Shown here: piece after piece, positions 8,963 to 19,400 of the stretch
Numbering within the stretch: position 1 is the first letter of the stretch
Layout: each line of letters begins with the position of its first letter
NCBI GenBank assembly: GCA_029256725.1
Contig: JAQSXJ010000049.1
Span: forward strand, 1 to 49,070
Source of the DNA: Anaerocolumna sp.
GTDB lineage: Bacteria; Bacillota; Clostridia; Lachnospirales; Lachnospiraceae
Direction: 5' to 3'
DNA: 49,070 nt
Notes under the pieces: model-generated
The model's input: only the letters and a program-made list of their open reading frames with translations
Told to the model about the DNA's origin: nothing
Databases searched by the model: none
Translations under genes and position numbers: made by a program

Positions 8963-10048
8963 ATGGCAGACAGTTGTATTGAGATGTTTGAGGAAACCTT
9001 CTATCCTAAAGCTTTTCTAACACTTGCAGAAAAGACCATAGAGGTATTTGAGGCGCAGGAGGAAGAAATAATCAAAGAATGGAAGGCAGGCATTAAGCAG
9101 TATCTTACAGAGCTGGAAAATTTACAGAAAAATAGACTGGCTGAGGAGGTATCAGAACTTCATTTATCCTTTCTATACACTTCCCTGCTGTCTGGAAAGC
9201 CAGGATTTCGAATTGACAGCTATGGAGAAGGAGGCCGTCTGGGAGCTGAAAGTGTTCTTACAGAAGAACTTTCTGCGGACTGGTTAGGAACCTGCTTAGA
9301 AGAGTTTACCAGAGAACTTGAACAATATACATTAGCAGAGAGTATCCGTAGGTTTATCCGACCGGCAGAGCTGGAAGTCTTAAGACTTCGGGCTGTAAGG
9401 AGTCTGTTATACTATTTCACCAGTCGTTTTCGCTATCTTATTTCTGATATTTTAGATTTCAGACAGTTGGCGAAGGTAGAAAAAGAAGAGAGTTTTGTAA
9501 TCCAGATGGGTGAATATATGGACTGGCAAAAGACATTATATGCCCTTCTGCCTGAGGTAGATATTTTCAATTGTGATAAGAATACTTTGCTGTCTTTTCG
9601 CAGATTTTCCGCATTTTCATATCAAGATAAAGTATTTTCAGGATTGAGGGTAAATAGTGCCAGATTTTTAGATTGTACCTTTAAAGATACAGTAATAGAA
9701 GACTGCATTATGAATGACTGTTTGTTTACAGGCTGCAGATTCGAAAATGTGAAAATACAGGACACGAAAATGAAAGGCTGCTTATTTCTTGATTGTACTA
9801 TGAAGAATACAGTCTGGGAGATGGTAACATTCTTTGAAGATGATATTGATGAGGAAGTAGAATATTATGAACCGGCAGAATTCTATAGGTGCCAGCTAAC
9901 GGACAATCAATTTATTGAAAGTAATTTATCTGGATGTGTTGTAACGGAGAGTGATATGGAGAAAGTAACAGTCTTTGGCGGCAGAGCAGAGAATTCTGAT
10001 TTCTTGGAACAGGCTGGAATAGAATGGATTTCGAAACAGGAGGAATAA
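8963..10048 (+). CDS. Pentapeptide-repeat protein in the spike operon
   Basis: A 361-residue soluble protein. The N-terminal ~215 residues are helical and acidic with no family I recognise. Residues about 220-340 carry irregular pentapeptide repeats of the A(D/N)LXX type (SARFLDCTFKDTVIEDC, MNDCLFTGCRFENVKI, KMKGCLFLDCTMKNTVW), which fold as a right-handed quadrilateral beta-helix. It lies 11 bp after the spike gene and 3 bp before the next gene with good GGGGAG and GGAGG sites, so it belongs to the spike operon. In type VI loci such proteins often sit with VgrG or Rhs as loading adaptors; whether this one does is inference. Confidence 0.8.
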   Translation: MADSCIEMFEETFYPKAFLTLAEKTIEVFEAQEEEIIKEWKAGIKQYLTELENLQKNRLAEEVSELHLSFLYTSLLSGKPGFRIDSYGEGGRLGAESVLTEELSADWLGTCLEEFTRELEQYTLAESIRRFIRPAELEVLRLRAVRSLLYYFTSRFRYLISDILDFRQLAKVEKEESFVIQMGEYMDWQKTLYALLPEVDIFNCDKNTLLSFRRFSAFSYQDKVFSGLRVNSARFLDCTFKDTVIEDCIMNDCLFTGCRFENVKIQDTKMKGCLFLDCTMKNTVWEMVTFFEDDIDEEVEYYEPAEFYRCQLTDNQFIESNLSGCVVTESDMEKVTVFGGRAENSDFLEQAGIEWISKQEE

Positions 10049-10051
10049 AGC

Positions 10052-10579
10052 ATGGACTATTTTGAATTATATCAAAGTGAAAAAGTAGAAAATGCAGTTG
10101 AGCTAATGGGACTAGACAGCAGCAGATATTGCTATGGGATGAAAGAGGAGGAGTTTACAGCTCTGGATCCATTAAAAGTTGCTTATTACAGTGGCAGGGA
10201 AACGGAAGAAATGTGCGATATTCTAAAAGAGCCTGTTTATCTTATTTCCAACGAAATAAAAAGACTGTTTGAATTATATGACAAGAGCATAGAATACAAA
10301 GGAGTACAGCTTTTTTCTACTGCCAGTGAAAATATTAAAAGTCCGTTGTACTGGGTTGCAGGAATAAAGGAGAGGGTATGCTTACATGAGACCAGTGAAA
10401 TATATGGAAACGGAATGCTAAAAGAGCTGGTACTGGACAGAAAGAAAATAAAGGGACTGGACATTTTCCGTGTAGCCGGGTTGTTGGAATATAAGATCAT
10501 CGTATCACTGCCGGTTGCAGAAAGCTTATTAAGACGAAGGCTTTATGGAATTGGATTGCAAAGGATTAAGGTGGTCTAA
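10052..10579 (+). CDS. Imm11/DUF1629-like protein
   Basis: A 175-residue soluble protein. Its C-terminal half (KELVLDRKKIKGLDIFRVAG then LLEYKIIVSLPVAESLLRR and GIGLQRI) resembles the Imm11/DUF1629 family found beside polymorphic toxins, where members are immunity or accessory proteins. The N-terminal half is less conserved. It is tightly packed between the pentapeptide gene (3 bp) and the DUF4280 gene (0 bp). Position suggests an adaptor of the spike or tip rather than immunity to a specific toxin, since no toxin is directly upstream. Confidence 0.55.
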   Translation: MDYFELYQSEKVENAVELMGLDSSRYCYGMKEEEFTALDPLKVAYYSGRETEEMCDILKEPVYLISNEIKRLFELYDKSIEYKGVQLFSTASENIKSPLYWVAGIKERVCLHETSEIYGNGMLKELVLDRKKIKGLDIFRVAGLLEYKIIVSLPVAESLLRRRLYGIGLQRIKVV

Positions 10580-11107
10580 ATGGCAGAAGGCAAAAAATAT
10601 GTAGTATACGGTATGAGAGCAAAATGCAGTGAAGGTTCTATGGAAAATTATATCAGTACAGACACAGGTCATGGAGTACTTTATCAGGGGCAGCCTGTAC
10701 TAAACGCCAATGATCATGTGGAAGGAGTGAATCTTACGCATTTTGGTGATTGTAAATCAAAGCTAATCTTTGAGGAAGCAAAAAAACAGGCAGATGAAAA
10801 GTACAAGACGGAAGAAGGAGACGGATTTTTTAAAAAACTTGGTAAAGGGATTGCGAAATTTGCTACAAAAGCTTCTCTTGTATTAAAAGAAACCCTTGGC
10901 TCTAATAAGTGTCAGTTGGAGACTCCGCTGCCTTGGATCTTTACCAGCAGAGATCATATGATTGATGGTGCTCCCGCTCTTACCCTGGATAGTTGTTGTG
11001 CCTGCAAGTTTGGTGGGGTAATAACAATTGTTCCACAAGAAGAGGAGGCTGTGGCAGAAGCCGGAGAGACTGAGGAAGCTCCTGAGGAACAGCCGGTAAC
11101 CCCATAG
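10580..11107 (+). CDS. DUF4280 PAAR-like spike-tip protein
   Basis: A 175-residue DUF4280 protein, a family related to PAAR repeats that cap VgrG spikes and carry effectors. Typical features are KYVVYGMRAKCSEGSMENYI, VLYQGQPVLNANDHVEGVN, the ThrHisPheGlyAspCys block, NKCQLETPLPW and CCACKFGGVITIVPQ. Cysteines lie in the pattern expected for the PAAR-like cone. An acidic linker (EEEAVAEAGETEEAPEE) ends at a stop. A toxin-44-like reading frame continues just past that stop in the -1 frame (11086-11499), so the gene may once have encoded a tip-toxin fusion. Confidence 0.85.
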   Translation: MAEGKKYVVYGMRAKCSEGSMENYISTDTGHGVLYQGQPVLNANDHVEGVNLTHFGDCKSKLIFEEAKKQADEKYKTEEGDGFFKKLGKGIAKFATKASLVLKETLGSNKCQLETPLPWIFTSRDHMIDGAPALTLDSCCACKFGGVITIVPQEEEAVAEAGETEEAPEEQPVTP

Positions 11108-11499
11108 ATTTAAAAACCAGAGAGTTTATTTATCCAGGAACTAATACGGGTGCAGATCTTTCGATTTGGGCAGCACCATGGCCCAAGACAAATGGAGATG
11201 CTTTTGAAAAAGATTATGCCGGAAATTGGTTATATGGGTATGTTGGTGATGAGTATTTTGCAACGCCTGCAGATGATGGAGTTTTAAAATATGGAGCAGG
11301 TGCTGCACAATTAATTTCAGATATGCTTGGGATAGCAGGTAAGGATGGCGGAAGTATTGAAGATGCAAAAGACGTAGGTGCAAAATATCTGCAAAGTATT
11401 ATGACTGGTAATTTTGGAGATAACGTTAATGTAGATGCTCAATCTGACGCTGAAATGATACAGGAGGGAATAGATCATCATGCAAGGAAAGGAAAATAA
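11086..11499 (+). pseudogene. Out-of-frame polymorphic toxin tail (toxin-44-like)
   Basis: Between the DUF4280 gene and the lipoprotein an open frame without ATG, GTG or TTG encodes PIDLKTREFIYPG, GADLSIWAAPW, YAGNWLYGYVGDEYF, GVLKYGAGAAQLISDMLG and SDAEMIQEGIDHHARKGK. The order GN-x-x-YGYVG, L-x-x-GAG-x-AQ, DAE-x-x-x-x-GID is what I associate with polymorphic toxin type 44 domains, thought to be nucleases. It is in the -1 frame relative to the DUF4280 gene and has stops just upstream (11071, 11083). It is therefore a displaced or frameshifted toxin module. The next gene starts 20 nt before its end, as for a toxin-immunity pair. Confidence 0.6.
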
Positions 11500-12619
11500 A
11501 TATTTACTATCAATCACATGTATTATAATTGTAATTCTTTTTAGTGGATGTACGAGAAATACTCCACCTGAAGAACGCTTTACTCATTCAGAAGATCGGG
11601 GTGATGGCTATGATATTTATGGAGGGTTCGATGCAAGAGAACTTGAAGCACAGGTAGAAGGATACTGGAATTATTTTGATAAGAATGAAAAAGAAAAAGA
11701 ACTGAAAATGAGCTTTTTAAATAAGTGGGATGGACAATGGATACAATCAGGAAAGTATACCGTTGGAAGAGATATTAAGAAAGGGCTCTATATATGTAAA
11801 GATGATGATGTTACATCTATGGGTGAAGTTATTGTTGAGACAGAAAGTAAAGAAGGTGCTAAAAAAGTAAACTATTTATTTGATGATATGACGTATGTTT
11901 TTCTCCAAGAAGGGAATATAGTAACGTTTGGTGATAAAACTGAGATGGCATTAGCAAATGTATTTTCATTGCCTCCATCTAATTACGACGGAATTTATTA
12001 TGAAGGAGCGTATAAGGTAGGTGAAGAAATCCCCAAAGGTGAGTATTTTATGCTATCGGTTGAAGTATCTGAAGGGACATGTTTGCTTACAAATGAAAAA
12101 AATGAAGTAATTGGGTTAGTAAACCGATTTGGTTATGTAACAATCGGAGGAGATTTGGCGGTTAATTTGGAGAACTGTATATTAATACCTTTAGACCTCA
12201 AGCCTGATATTCAGCCTATAGTGTACCAAGGTGAAGATGCAGATAAAGGGAAAATGGTATATACAGCAGGAATGTATAAGATAGGAGACGATATACCAGT
12301 CGGGAATTATAGCATTAAGAATGAAGTTTATAAAAGCGTTTCAGATTTGTCATATGAGGGATATCATGGAAATGAGTCGTATTATTATCCGGGTTATTGG
12401 AATTGGTGCGGGCTGCAAGCTGGCAGTAGTGCAGATCAATTAGGTTGGAAAGAGATGGAGCTTGATTCTTATCTCAAGAGCAATATTCGATTCCTCAAGG
12501 TAACTGATACAGAGGATATGGTGAGTTATAAGAGATTTGACGGACTTCCTGTTATATCTTTCACTAAAAAGGATATTGGAAACACAATAGAAGTAGTACG
12601 CAGCATTTTAATACCATAA
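11480..12619 (+). CDS. Lipoprotein with three G-Y-K-x-G-x-D-I-P-x-G-x-Y repeats
   Basis: Exported lipoprotein of 379 residues. The signal peptide has hydrophobic core LLSITCIIIVILF and lipobox FSGC, with lipidated Cys24. Three copies of a beta-rich repeat follow: GKYTVGRDIKKGLYICK near residue 97, GAYKVGEEIPKGEYFML near 176, and GMYKIGDDIPVGNYSIK near 263. This motif is common in Gram-positive surface lipoproteins; its ligand is unknown. It overlaps the toxin-44-like tail by 20 nt and has its own GGAGGG site, so it is placed like an immunity protein acting outside the membrane. That role is inference. Confidence 0.7.
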   Translation: MQGKENKYLLSITCIIIVILFSGCTRNTPPEERFTHSEDRGDGYDIYGGFDARELEAQVEGYWNYFDKNEKEKELKMSFLNKWDGQWIQSGKYTVGRDIKKGLYICKDDDVTSMGEVIVETESKEGAKKVNYLFDDMTYVFLQEGNIVTFGDKTEMALANVFSLPPSNYDGIYYEGAYKVGEEIPKGEYFMLSVEVSEGTCLLTNEKNEVIGLVNRFGYVTIGGDLAVNLENCILIPLDLKPDIQPIVYQGEDADKGKMVYTAGMYKIGDDIPVGNYSIKNEVYKSVSDLSYEGYHGNESYYYPGYWNWCGLQAGSSADQLGWKEMELDSYLKSNIRFLKVTDTEDMVSYKRFDGLPVISFTKKDIGNTIEVVRSILIP

Positions 12620-12679
12620 TTAATGGTATTAAAAAAGATGAGGAAATATGGTCTTATAAAAGAACATAAAGGGAGGTTT

Positions 12680-13408
12680 ATGGATAAAAAGGGGAAAATA
12701 GGTGTGATACCAGTAATTGTTGTATTGATTAGTCTCGTGGCAGCATTTTTACTATTTACTAAGCTTAATCCGGAAAGCTGGATAAAAGAACAGGGTGCAG
12801 TTATCAACCAGGCTGATATTCCGGAAAATGATAAAGGTGCCTCTACCGGTAAAACTGCAGGAGAAGACATCCTTAAGCTTACCGGAAGTGAAGAGTTCTT
12901 AGATATATCGGATACCAAGTACGTAAGTGCCGTTCCAAAGCAGGTGATAAGAACCGGTATATATGGCTTGAAACCCTGGCTGGATCCTTATGAAGTTAAC
13001 AAATCAAGGAGAAACCGAAGCGGCAGGAAGGCAGCAGAAGCGACAGACAGCTTTATCGTTGCAGCTTCTAACTACCTTGAATACTATCTGATAAAGCTGC
13101 CGGATGATTCCTATATACTGGCTCAGTTTAGCGATTCCTATAGAAAATCCATAGAAAAAGGAGAAACAGTTACACTTCCACTGGGAATCAAGAAAACAAA
13201 TAGAAAGATAACCAATGATTATCTGAATGAAATATGCAGTCAGTATGGGGCTTCTCCAAACTATGTTCTGTATGCCATAGATACTGAATGGAATAAAGAA
13301 CATGATTTTACTATTTTTATAATACGTTTTGGGATTTCTGCAGTTGTATTCCTTATTTTAGCTGTATTGCTACTCACAGCAGCGGAAAAGGTATTTAAAC
13401 GGAAATAA
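12680..13408 (+). CDS. Bitopic membrane protein of unknown function
   Basis: About 242 residues, not recognised. One membrane segment near the start (IGVIPVIVVLISLVAAFLLF) and one near the end (IIRFGISAVVFLILAVLLLT) enclose an extracytoplasmic domain of roughly 175 residues, rich in Lys, Ser and Tyr. The start at 12680 (MDKKGK) is preferred because GGGAGG lies just upstream. An ATG at 12623 exists but has no ribosome-binding site. The gene is 17 bp before the giant VgrG-Rhs gene. Together with the lipoprotein it could be immunity or an envelope component; neither is shown by sequence. Confidence 0.7.
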   Translation: MDKKGKIGVIPVIVVLISLVAAFLLFTKLNPESWIKEQGAVINQADIPENDKGASTGKTAGEDILKLTGSEEFLDISDTKYVSAVPKQVIRTGIYGLKPWLDPYEVNKSRRNRSGRKAAEATDSFIVAASNYLEYYLIKLPDDSYILAQFSDSYRKSIEKGETVTLPLGIKKTNRKITNDYLNEICSQYGASPNYVLYAIDTEWNKEHDFTIFIIRFGISAVVFLILAVLLLTAAEKVFKRK

Positions 13409-13424
13409 ACAGGAGGGAGTAAAA

Positions 13425-16400
13425 ATGGCAAAAGATGAAATGACCGGATTAGGGCAGCTTGTGCTGCAGTCAGAAATGGAAGCGCTGTACATAAAGGATA
13501 TTCATATCCTGGAACAGGCAAATGAGCATGGAATTCTATCGCTGAGTTTCCTTTCCAGAAAGCAGATAGAACCCATGGATGCTATGCGTTATCAAAACAG
13601 CAGGATTCAACTAATGGATGGGGAAGGTGCCTGTATTTTCTGCGGAACCTGTGCTGCTATACAGCTTAAGAAAGAAAATGACTACACAGAAGTTAAGGTT
13701 CAGGCAAAAACCTTATCAGAACAGACTGACAGGGAAAGGAAAACAAAGACTTATCAAAGTACCGGAAAAACTCTTATGGGAATTCTTAGTGAAGGAATTG
13801 GGAGCGGAACTTTGGTACAGTTAGATTCTGATCTTTCGGTAACGGAAATGCTGTCTCAGGAGAATGAAACAGACTGGAACTTTGATCGCAGGATTGCAAA
13901 TCAGTATGGTAAACAGGTTTTTGTCAACAGTAAGACCACTGGTTGCCAAATTCATTTAGGAAATCATCCTTTTGCTGTAAAGGAACCAGGCAAAGTACTT
14001 TCTGCATCCGTAGGCCGGGATGTAGACAAGGTAAGAGCAATACAGGCAGGTCCCGGCCAGAGTGCCTCTGTATTTGAGTTTGAAGAAACAACAATTACGA
14101 TTAGTGACCTTTCAATAGGCGCAGGCTATGCTGTAGCTTATGAAGGCAGGACCCAGACTGTAACTCGAAGTGAGATAAGAGCCAGTCAAGGTTTATTAGT
14201 CAATGCCATCACCCTTGTGCATGGGGAAGGAGTGATTCCGGAGGTTTCTCGTTCTCAGGGAACCACGAAACGTTCCAGCATCTTAACAGGAACAGTGACT
14301 GCCGTGGATGGAACCAATGTAATGGTAGATTTTAGTACACCGGGAGATGCACCCAGATGGATGCCCTATGCCAGTTCGGTTAGTAATTACTTCTATTCCA
14401 TGCCAGACATAGGGGATACAGTATTTGTCTATTATGAAACAGGGGATAGCGAGAAAATAGTATGCCTGGGCAGCCGCCATGTGAATCAAAGTCCTGATTT
14501 CTCCAATCCCAAAAATAAGATGATGACTGCTAATAACCGAATGGTGAAATTTGCAGAAAAGGAATTGGATCTTATCGGAAACCGATCGGAATATGACGGT
14601 AACGGTGGGGAACAGGCTAAGATTATATTCAATGATGAAACTGGAATTGAAATTCAAAGTACCAAGGATATCAACCTGAAAGCCGAGGAAAAGATAACTC
14701 TGCAGGCATTAAAGGGTACATATAAGGGGATTGATGAACTAAAGCAGAAGTTTGACCAAATGTATGGAGAGGGAGACAGTAAATACACAGCAGAGGGCGG
14801 CAGCATGGAATTTGATGCCATGGCACTGCTCTCCTCCAGAAGTTATACTGCTTTGAAGGATAATATCAAACAGAATCTGGAAGCCCCCTTTCAGGTGTTT
14901 GGAACCTTACAGGAACTGACCGGGCGTATAGGAGGAAGCGCAGGTACAGAAGGAGGGGAAGGAGAAGCAGCAGAAGCACCGGTTTTTGATGAAGGTGTTG
15001 CACATATCCTGTCCTTAGAACGATTGATCCTGCAGGTAGGAACCACAAGTGTGACTTTTGCTGGAGGTGTCATCCAGATACGTACTAATGCCTATATGCA
15101 ATTAGGAACGGACCGCAGTGCTGCCTATGAGCATCTGGAGGATGAAAATTATTCCTGGAGAGATATGTTTCTGGATGTAGCACAGTGCGCCCTGGACATT
15201 GTTGGTGCACTTCCAATACCTATTGTTTCTACGGTGGCGAATCTTGCCAATGCTGGAATCAGTCTGTCAAGAGGCGATTATGTGGGAGCTGCTATTTCAG
15301 CCGGAACTGCCTGCCTTTCCTTAATCCCTGGAGCGAATACGGCAGTAGGAGCAGCTAAGGCAGTTGCCACAGCAGGCAAGATAGGAAAAACAGTAAAAAA
15401 AGTCGCTACAGTGATAAAGATAGCCAAGATATTCAGCGGTGGAGCCAATAATGTGAATCTGGCACTAACAGCAGGTATGGCTATCTGGGATATCGGAGCT
15501 GCCATGAAAGACGGTACTTTTGATATGAATGATCCGGACTGCCGCAGGGACGTGATGAGTATTCTGCAAGGAACGTCTAACCTTGCCAAGTCAAAAGTAG
15601 AAAAATCCAAGGTAAAAGAAAATGGAAAGGAACGTTTTAAGAAGCGCGGAGAAAAAGAGGCAGAAAGACAGCAGCGAAAGGATTCCAGAAAGCAAGCGGT
15701 GCAAAAAGCAAAAGATACTGCCAAATCTGTCAAAGACAAAGCAAGGGCAAAACTGGATGAGTATTCAGCAAACCGTTGTAAAAACGGAGATCCAATTGAC
15801 ATGGTAACCGGTGGCTACCTGATTGAGCAATGCGATTTATTAATAAATGATATTGGAGGCCGTGTAGCCATTGAGCGTACTTATGAATCCCTTTTATCCG
15901 ATGAAGAATCTTCGATAGGAAAAGGATGGAATTTAAGTCTCTTCAGTCAGGCTTTCATCTATGATGAAAAAATAGAGATTCTCCTGCCGGACCAGCATAC
16001 AGAGACCTTTTTAAAAACAGCGGAGGGCTACCGGAACCGAAGAGGTGGAACAAAGCGCCTGTCACTAACAGAGGAACGAGAAGGCTACAATTTATTTGAC
16101 AGCACTGACAAATCCAACTGGTTTTATGACCGGGAGGGGAAACTGTTAACGGCTACAGACCGTAACAGCAATCGAACTTCCTATGATTATAAAGGAGAAA
16201 ACCTTGCTAAAATCAGCTTTGCCAGCGGTCAGTATTTAATCTTTACCTGGCAGGGTAATAAGATTTCAAGTATGCAGGACTGTATCGGTAGAAGGGTGGA
16301 ATATTTTTATGAAGATGGGTATCTAATTACTGTCTCCATGGTAAACGGTGGAAAAGAAACTTATGGCTATGATACGAAGGGAAGAGTTAACGAGATTACC

Positions 16401-19400
16401 GATGCCAATGGCGTTACCTATATACATAATGAATATGATAGAAAGGGCAGGGTAACCAGACAGAGCTTATCAAATGGGCAGGAATATATCCTGTTTTATG
16501 GGGAAGAGGATAGGATTAATACCTATCTGGCACCACAGAACGGGCAGGAAATTCGTTATCATTATAACCTGTTAAAGCAGCTGGTAAAAACGGAATATAC
16601 AGACGGTACCACCTTAGAATATGGCTATGATACCTGGGAAAATCGTGTATGGGAGAAAGACCGGAACGGAAATGAAATCAGACGGGAATATAATGAAACA
16701 GGACATATGCTTGCTCTTCATGAGCCAAACGGCAGGAAATTCTTCTACGAATATGATGAAGCCGGAAACTGTATACATAAGTGGGACAATACAGGAATGG
16801 ACAGTCGATATGTCTATGACAAAGCCGGAAACTTATTGGAGGAGCTCCAGAAAGTGGATGAGGAACAGCGTCAGCACTATCAATTTACATATGATTTATA
16901 TGGACGAATAACTTCATTTACTGACCCTAACGGGAACGGAGAAACCTATGAGTATGGTAATCTCTTTGGAGAAGTGCAGATATATGTCAGTGCAGGAGGG
17001 GAACGGACAGTCTATGGTTATGATGAAGCAGGCCGCATAATGACTCGTACAGATATGGATGGAACCAGTCGGTATGCCTACAATAATTTTGATCTTCTCT
17101 GTCAGGCTACCAACCCTCTGGGGCATACCGCAAGATATGTATATGATGGAGTACTGGATCTGATACAGGTGGTTAGACCAAATCAATACGGAGAAAATAT
17201 GGGAGCAGACACCGGTGATAGGTACCGGTATGATGCCTTTCATCATCAGAACATGCATATTGATGCAGCCGGTGGTATCTATGCCCTGTTTCTTGACGGA
17301 GAAGGTAATCCAGTGAAGGAAATTCATCCAAACACTTACCGGATAGAGGATAAGGATGGAGAAGGAATTATTAATTATTACGATTCCAGTGACAATAAAT
17401 ATAAAATCCAGTACCCGGGCGGAGGGACCAGGCGAATCTGGTACGATGCCAATGGAAATATTTCAAAGATTTGTAACCCCGAGCAATACGATGAAAAGTC
17501 TGATGATGGTCCCGGCTTTTTCTATGAATATGACAGTGGAAACCGACTAATACAGATTACTGGACCGGAGGGGGATATTCTTCACCAATATTCCTATGAT
17601 CTTGCTGGAAATCTTAAGAAGGCTGTCCACGGAAGGAACTGCAGGGAGGTAGTAGAAGACAGTGGGATAGAGGTTACAGAGCAAGGCGAAACGGTAGGCG
17701 AATTATATTCTTATAATAGCCTTGGCTGGCTGATGGAAAGCCGTACACCCATGGAGGAGAGAGAGGGAGTTGTATGGTATCAGCTCATCCGGTATGAGTA
17801 TGATCTTGCCGGTAACCAGGTGAAGGAAATCCGCTATTGTGACTATCAGAGGAAAGAAACCCAGACAGGAGAAGTTCATACTATCTCCTATGAATATGAT
17901 AGGGAAGATCGTCTGGTTTGTGTCAGCGACTGTACCGGGGCAGTTCTTAGGTATGGCTATGACGGAAAAGGTCGTAGAACTCTGGAAAAGAGAAGAATCA
18001 ACCAGAGCAAAGAGCAGTTATTCCGTTATTTCTATGATGAGGGAGGACATATCTTAAAAGTATCCCGCAGCGCAGACCAAATGGGGTGTGGAAAGGAGAT
18101 TGTATCCGTCCATTATGAATATGATAAGAATGGCAATAACACCAGAGTAGTGTTGCCCTCCGGTGGAGAGATACTCCGTGAGTACGATGCTGCTGACCGT
18201 TTGATTAAAGAAAGTCGTACGGAAAAAAGAAGTGGTATTCATAACACAACCGGCTTTGCTTACGATAAGGCCGGAAACCTCATATGCATTACAGATAATC
18301 AGGGTAGAAGGACCGAAATCAAGTACGACCTGTTAAACCGGGAAATTCAGCGGACAGAGAGAGACGGAGGGGTGACAAGACAGTTTTATGACAATAATGG
18401 GCAGTTAATCAAGGTGATCCGTCCAAAGGAGTACGAAGCTTCAAAAGAAAACGGAGCTGGGACAGTATACACTTATGATGCTATGGGTCAGCTGCTTACC
18501 ATCCTTCGCCCCGATGGAAAGGTCCAGGAAAGCCGTACCTACGATAGAGAAGGAAACCTGATTCAGACTTTGGACGGAACCGGCAGCGGAGCCAGATTCT
18601 TCTATGATCTAGGAGGAAGAAGGACAAGAATCGAGACCGAAGGCAAAGCAACCCAGAGCTATACCTACGATGCCTTTGGTAATATAACCGGACTATGTGA
18701 CGGAGAAGGACACCGGACGGAATATGTTCTTGATAAATGGGGGAGGATTACAGATATACGTATGGCAGATGAAAGCCAGGAACATTATGGCTATGATTAT
18801 GCCGGAAATATCATAGAGAGTGTAGATGGAGAAGGTAACAGGACCATCTATGAATACAATGCAGCAAATCTACTTTCCGGTTTAACTGACCCAGCAGGAG
18901 AAACAGAGCAGTACTGTTACGATGAAGAAGACCGCTTAAATAAAAAGACTGATAGAAACGGAATAGAGACATCTTACACCTATAATATTTACGGGAATCT
19001 GCAAAGCAGACGAGCAAAGGAACTTTCCGAAGTATATGAATATACCCCTGAAGGCTTATTAAAGGCTGCCATCGCAGGAGGTATGCGCTACAGCTATACC
19101 TATGATACGATGGGAAGATTAGAGGAAAAGAAGGCAAGCGGAAGAACCTTGTTATCCTTTGTATATGACAGGAACGGAAATCTGTGGAAACAGAAGGATG
19201 TAACCGGAAAACAGACGGAATATTGTTATAATCTAAATGATGAAATCAAGGAAATATGTGATGACGGTAAGCCTATCGTCGAGTATAATTATAATGAAGA
19301 CGGTACCATAAAGAGTCTGCGAAACGGTGAAAACCTTTATACAGAATATGTTTATGATAAAGATAAGAATCTGACGGGGTTACGCAGTACTTTGTCGGGG

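Noticed and set aside
11086..11107. Programmed -1 frameshift linking DUF4280 and the toxin tail
   Set aside because: The overlap has no canonical slippery heptamer; A ACC CCA would give a poor P-site match, and no stem-loop is obvious. Mutation or sequencing error is simpler.
12623..12679. Upstream start for the bitopic membrane protein
   Set aside because: ATG 12623 has no ribosome-binding site, while ATG 12680 has GGGAGG directly upstream.
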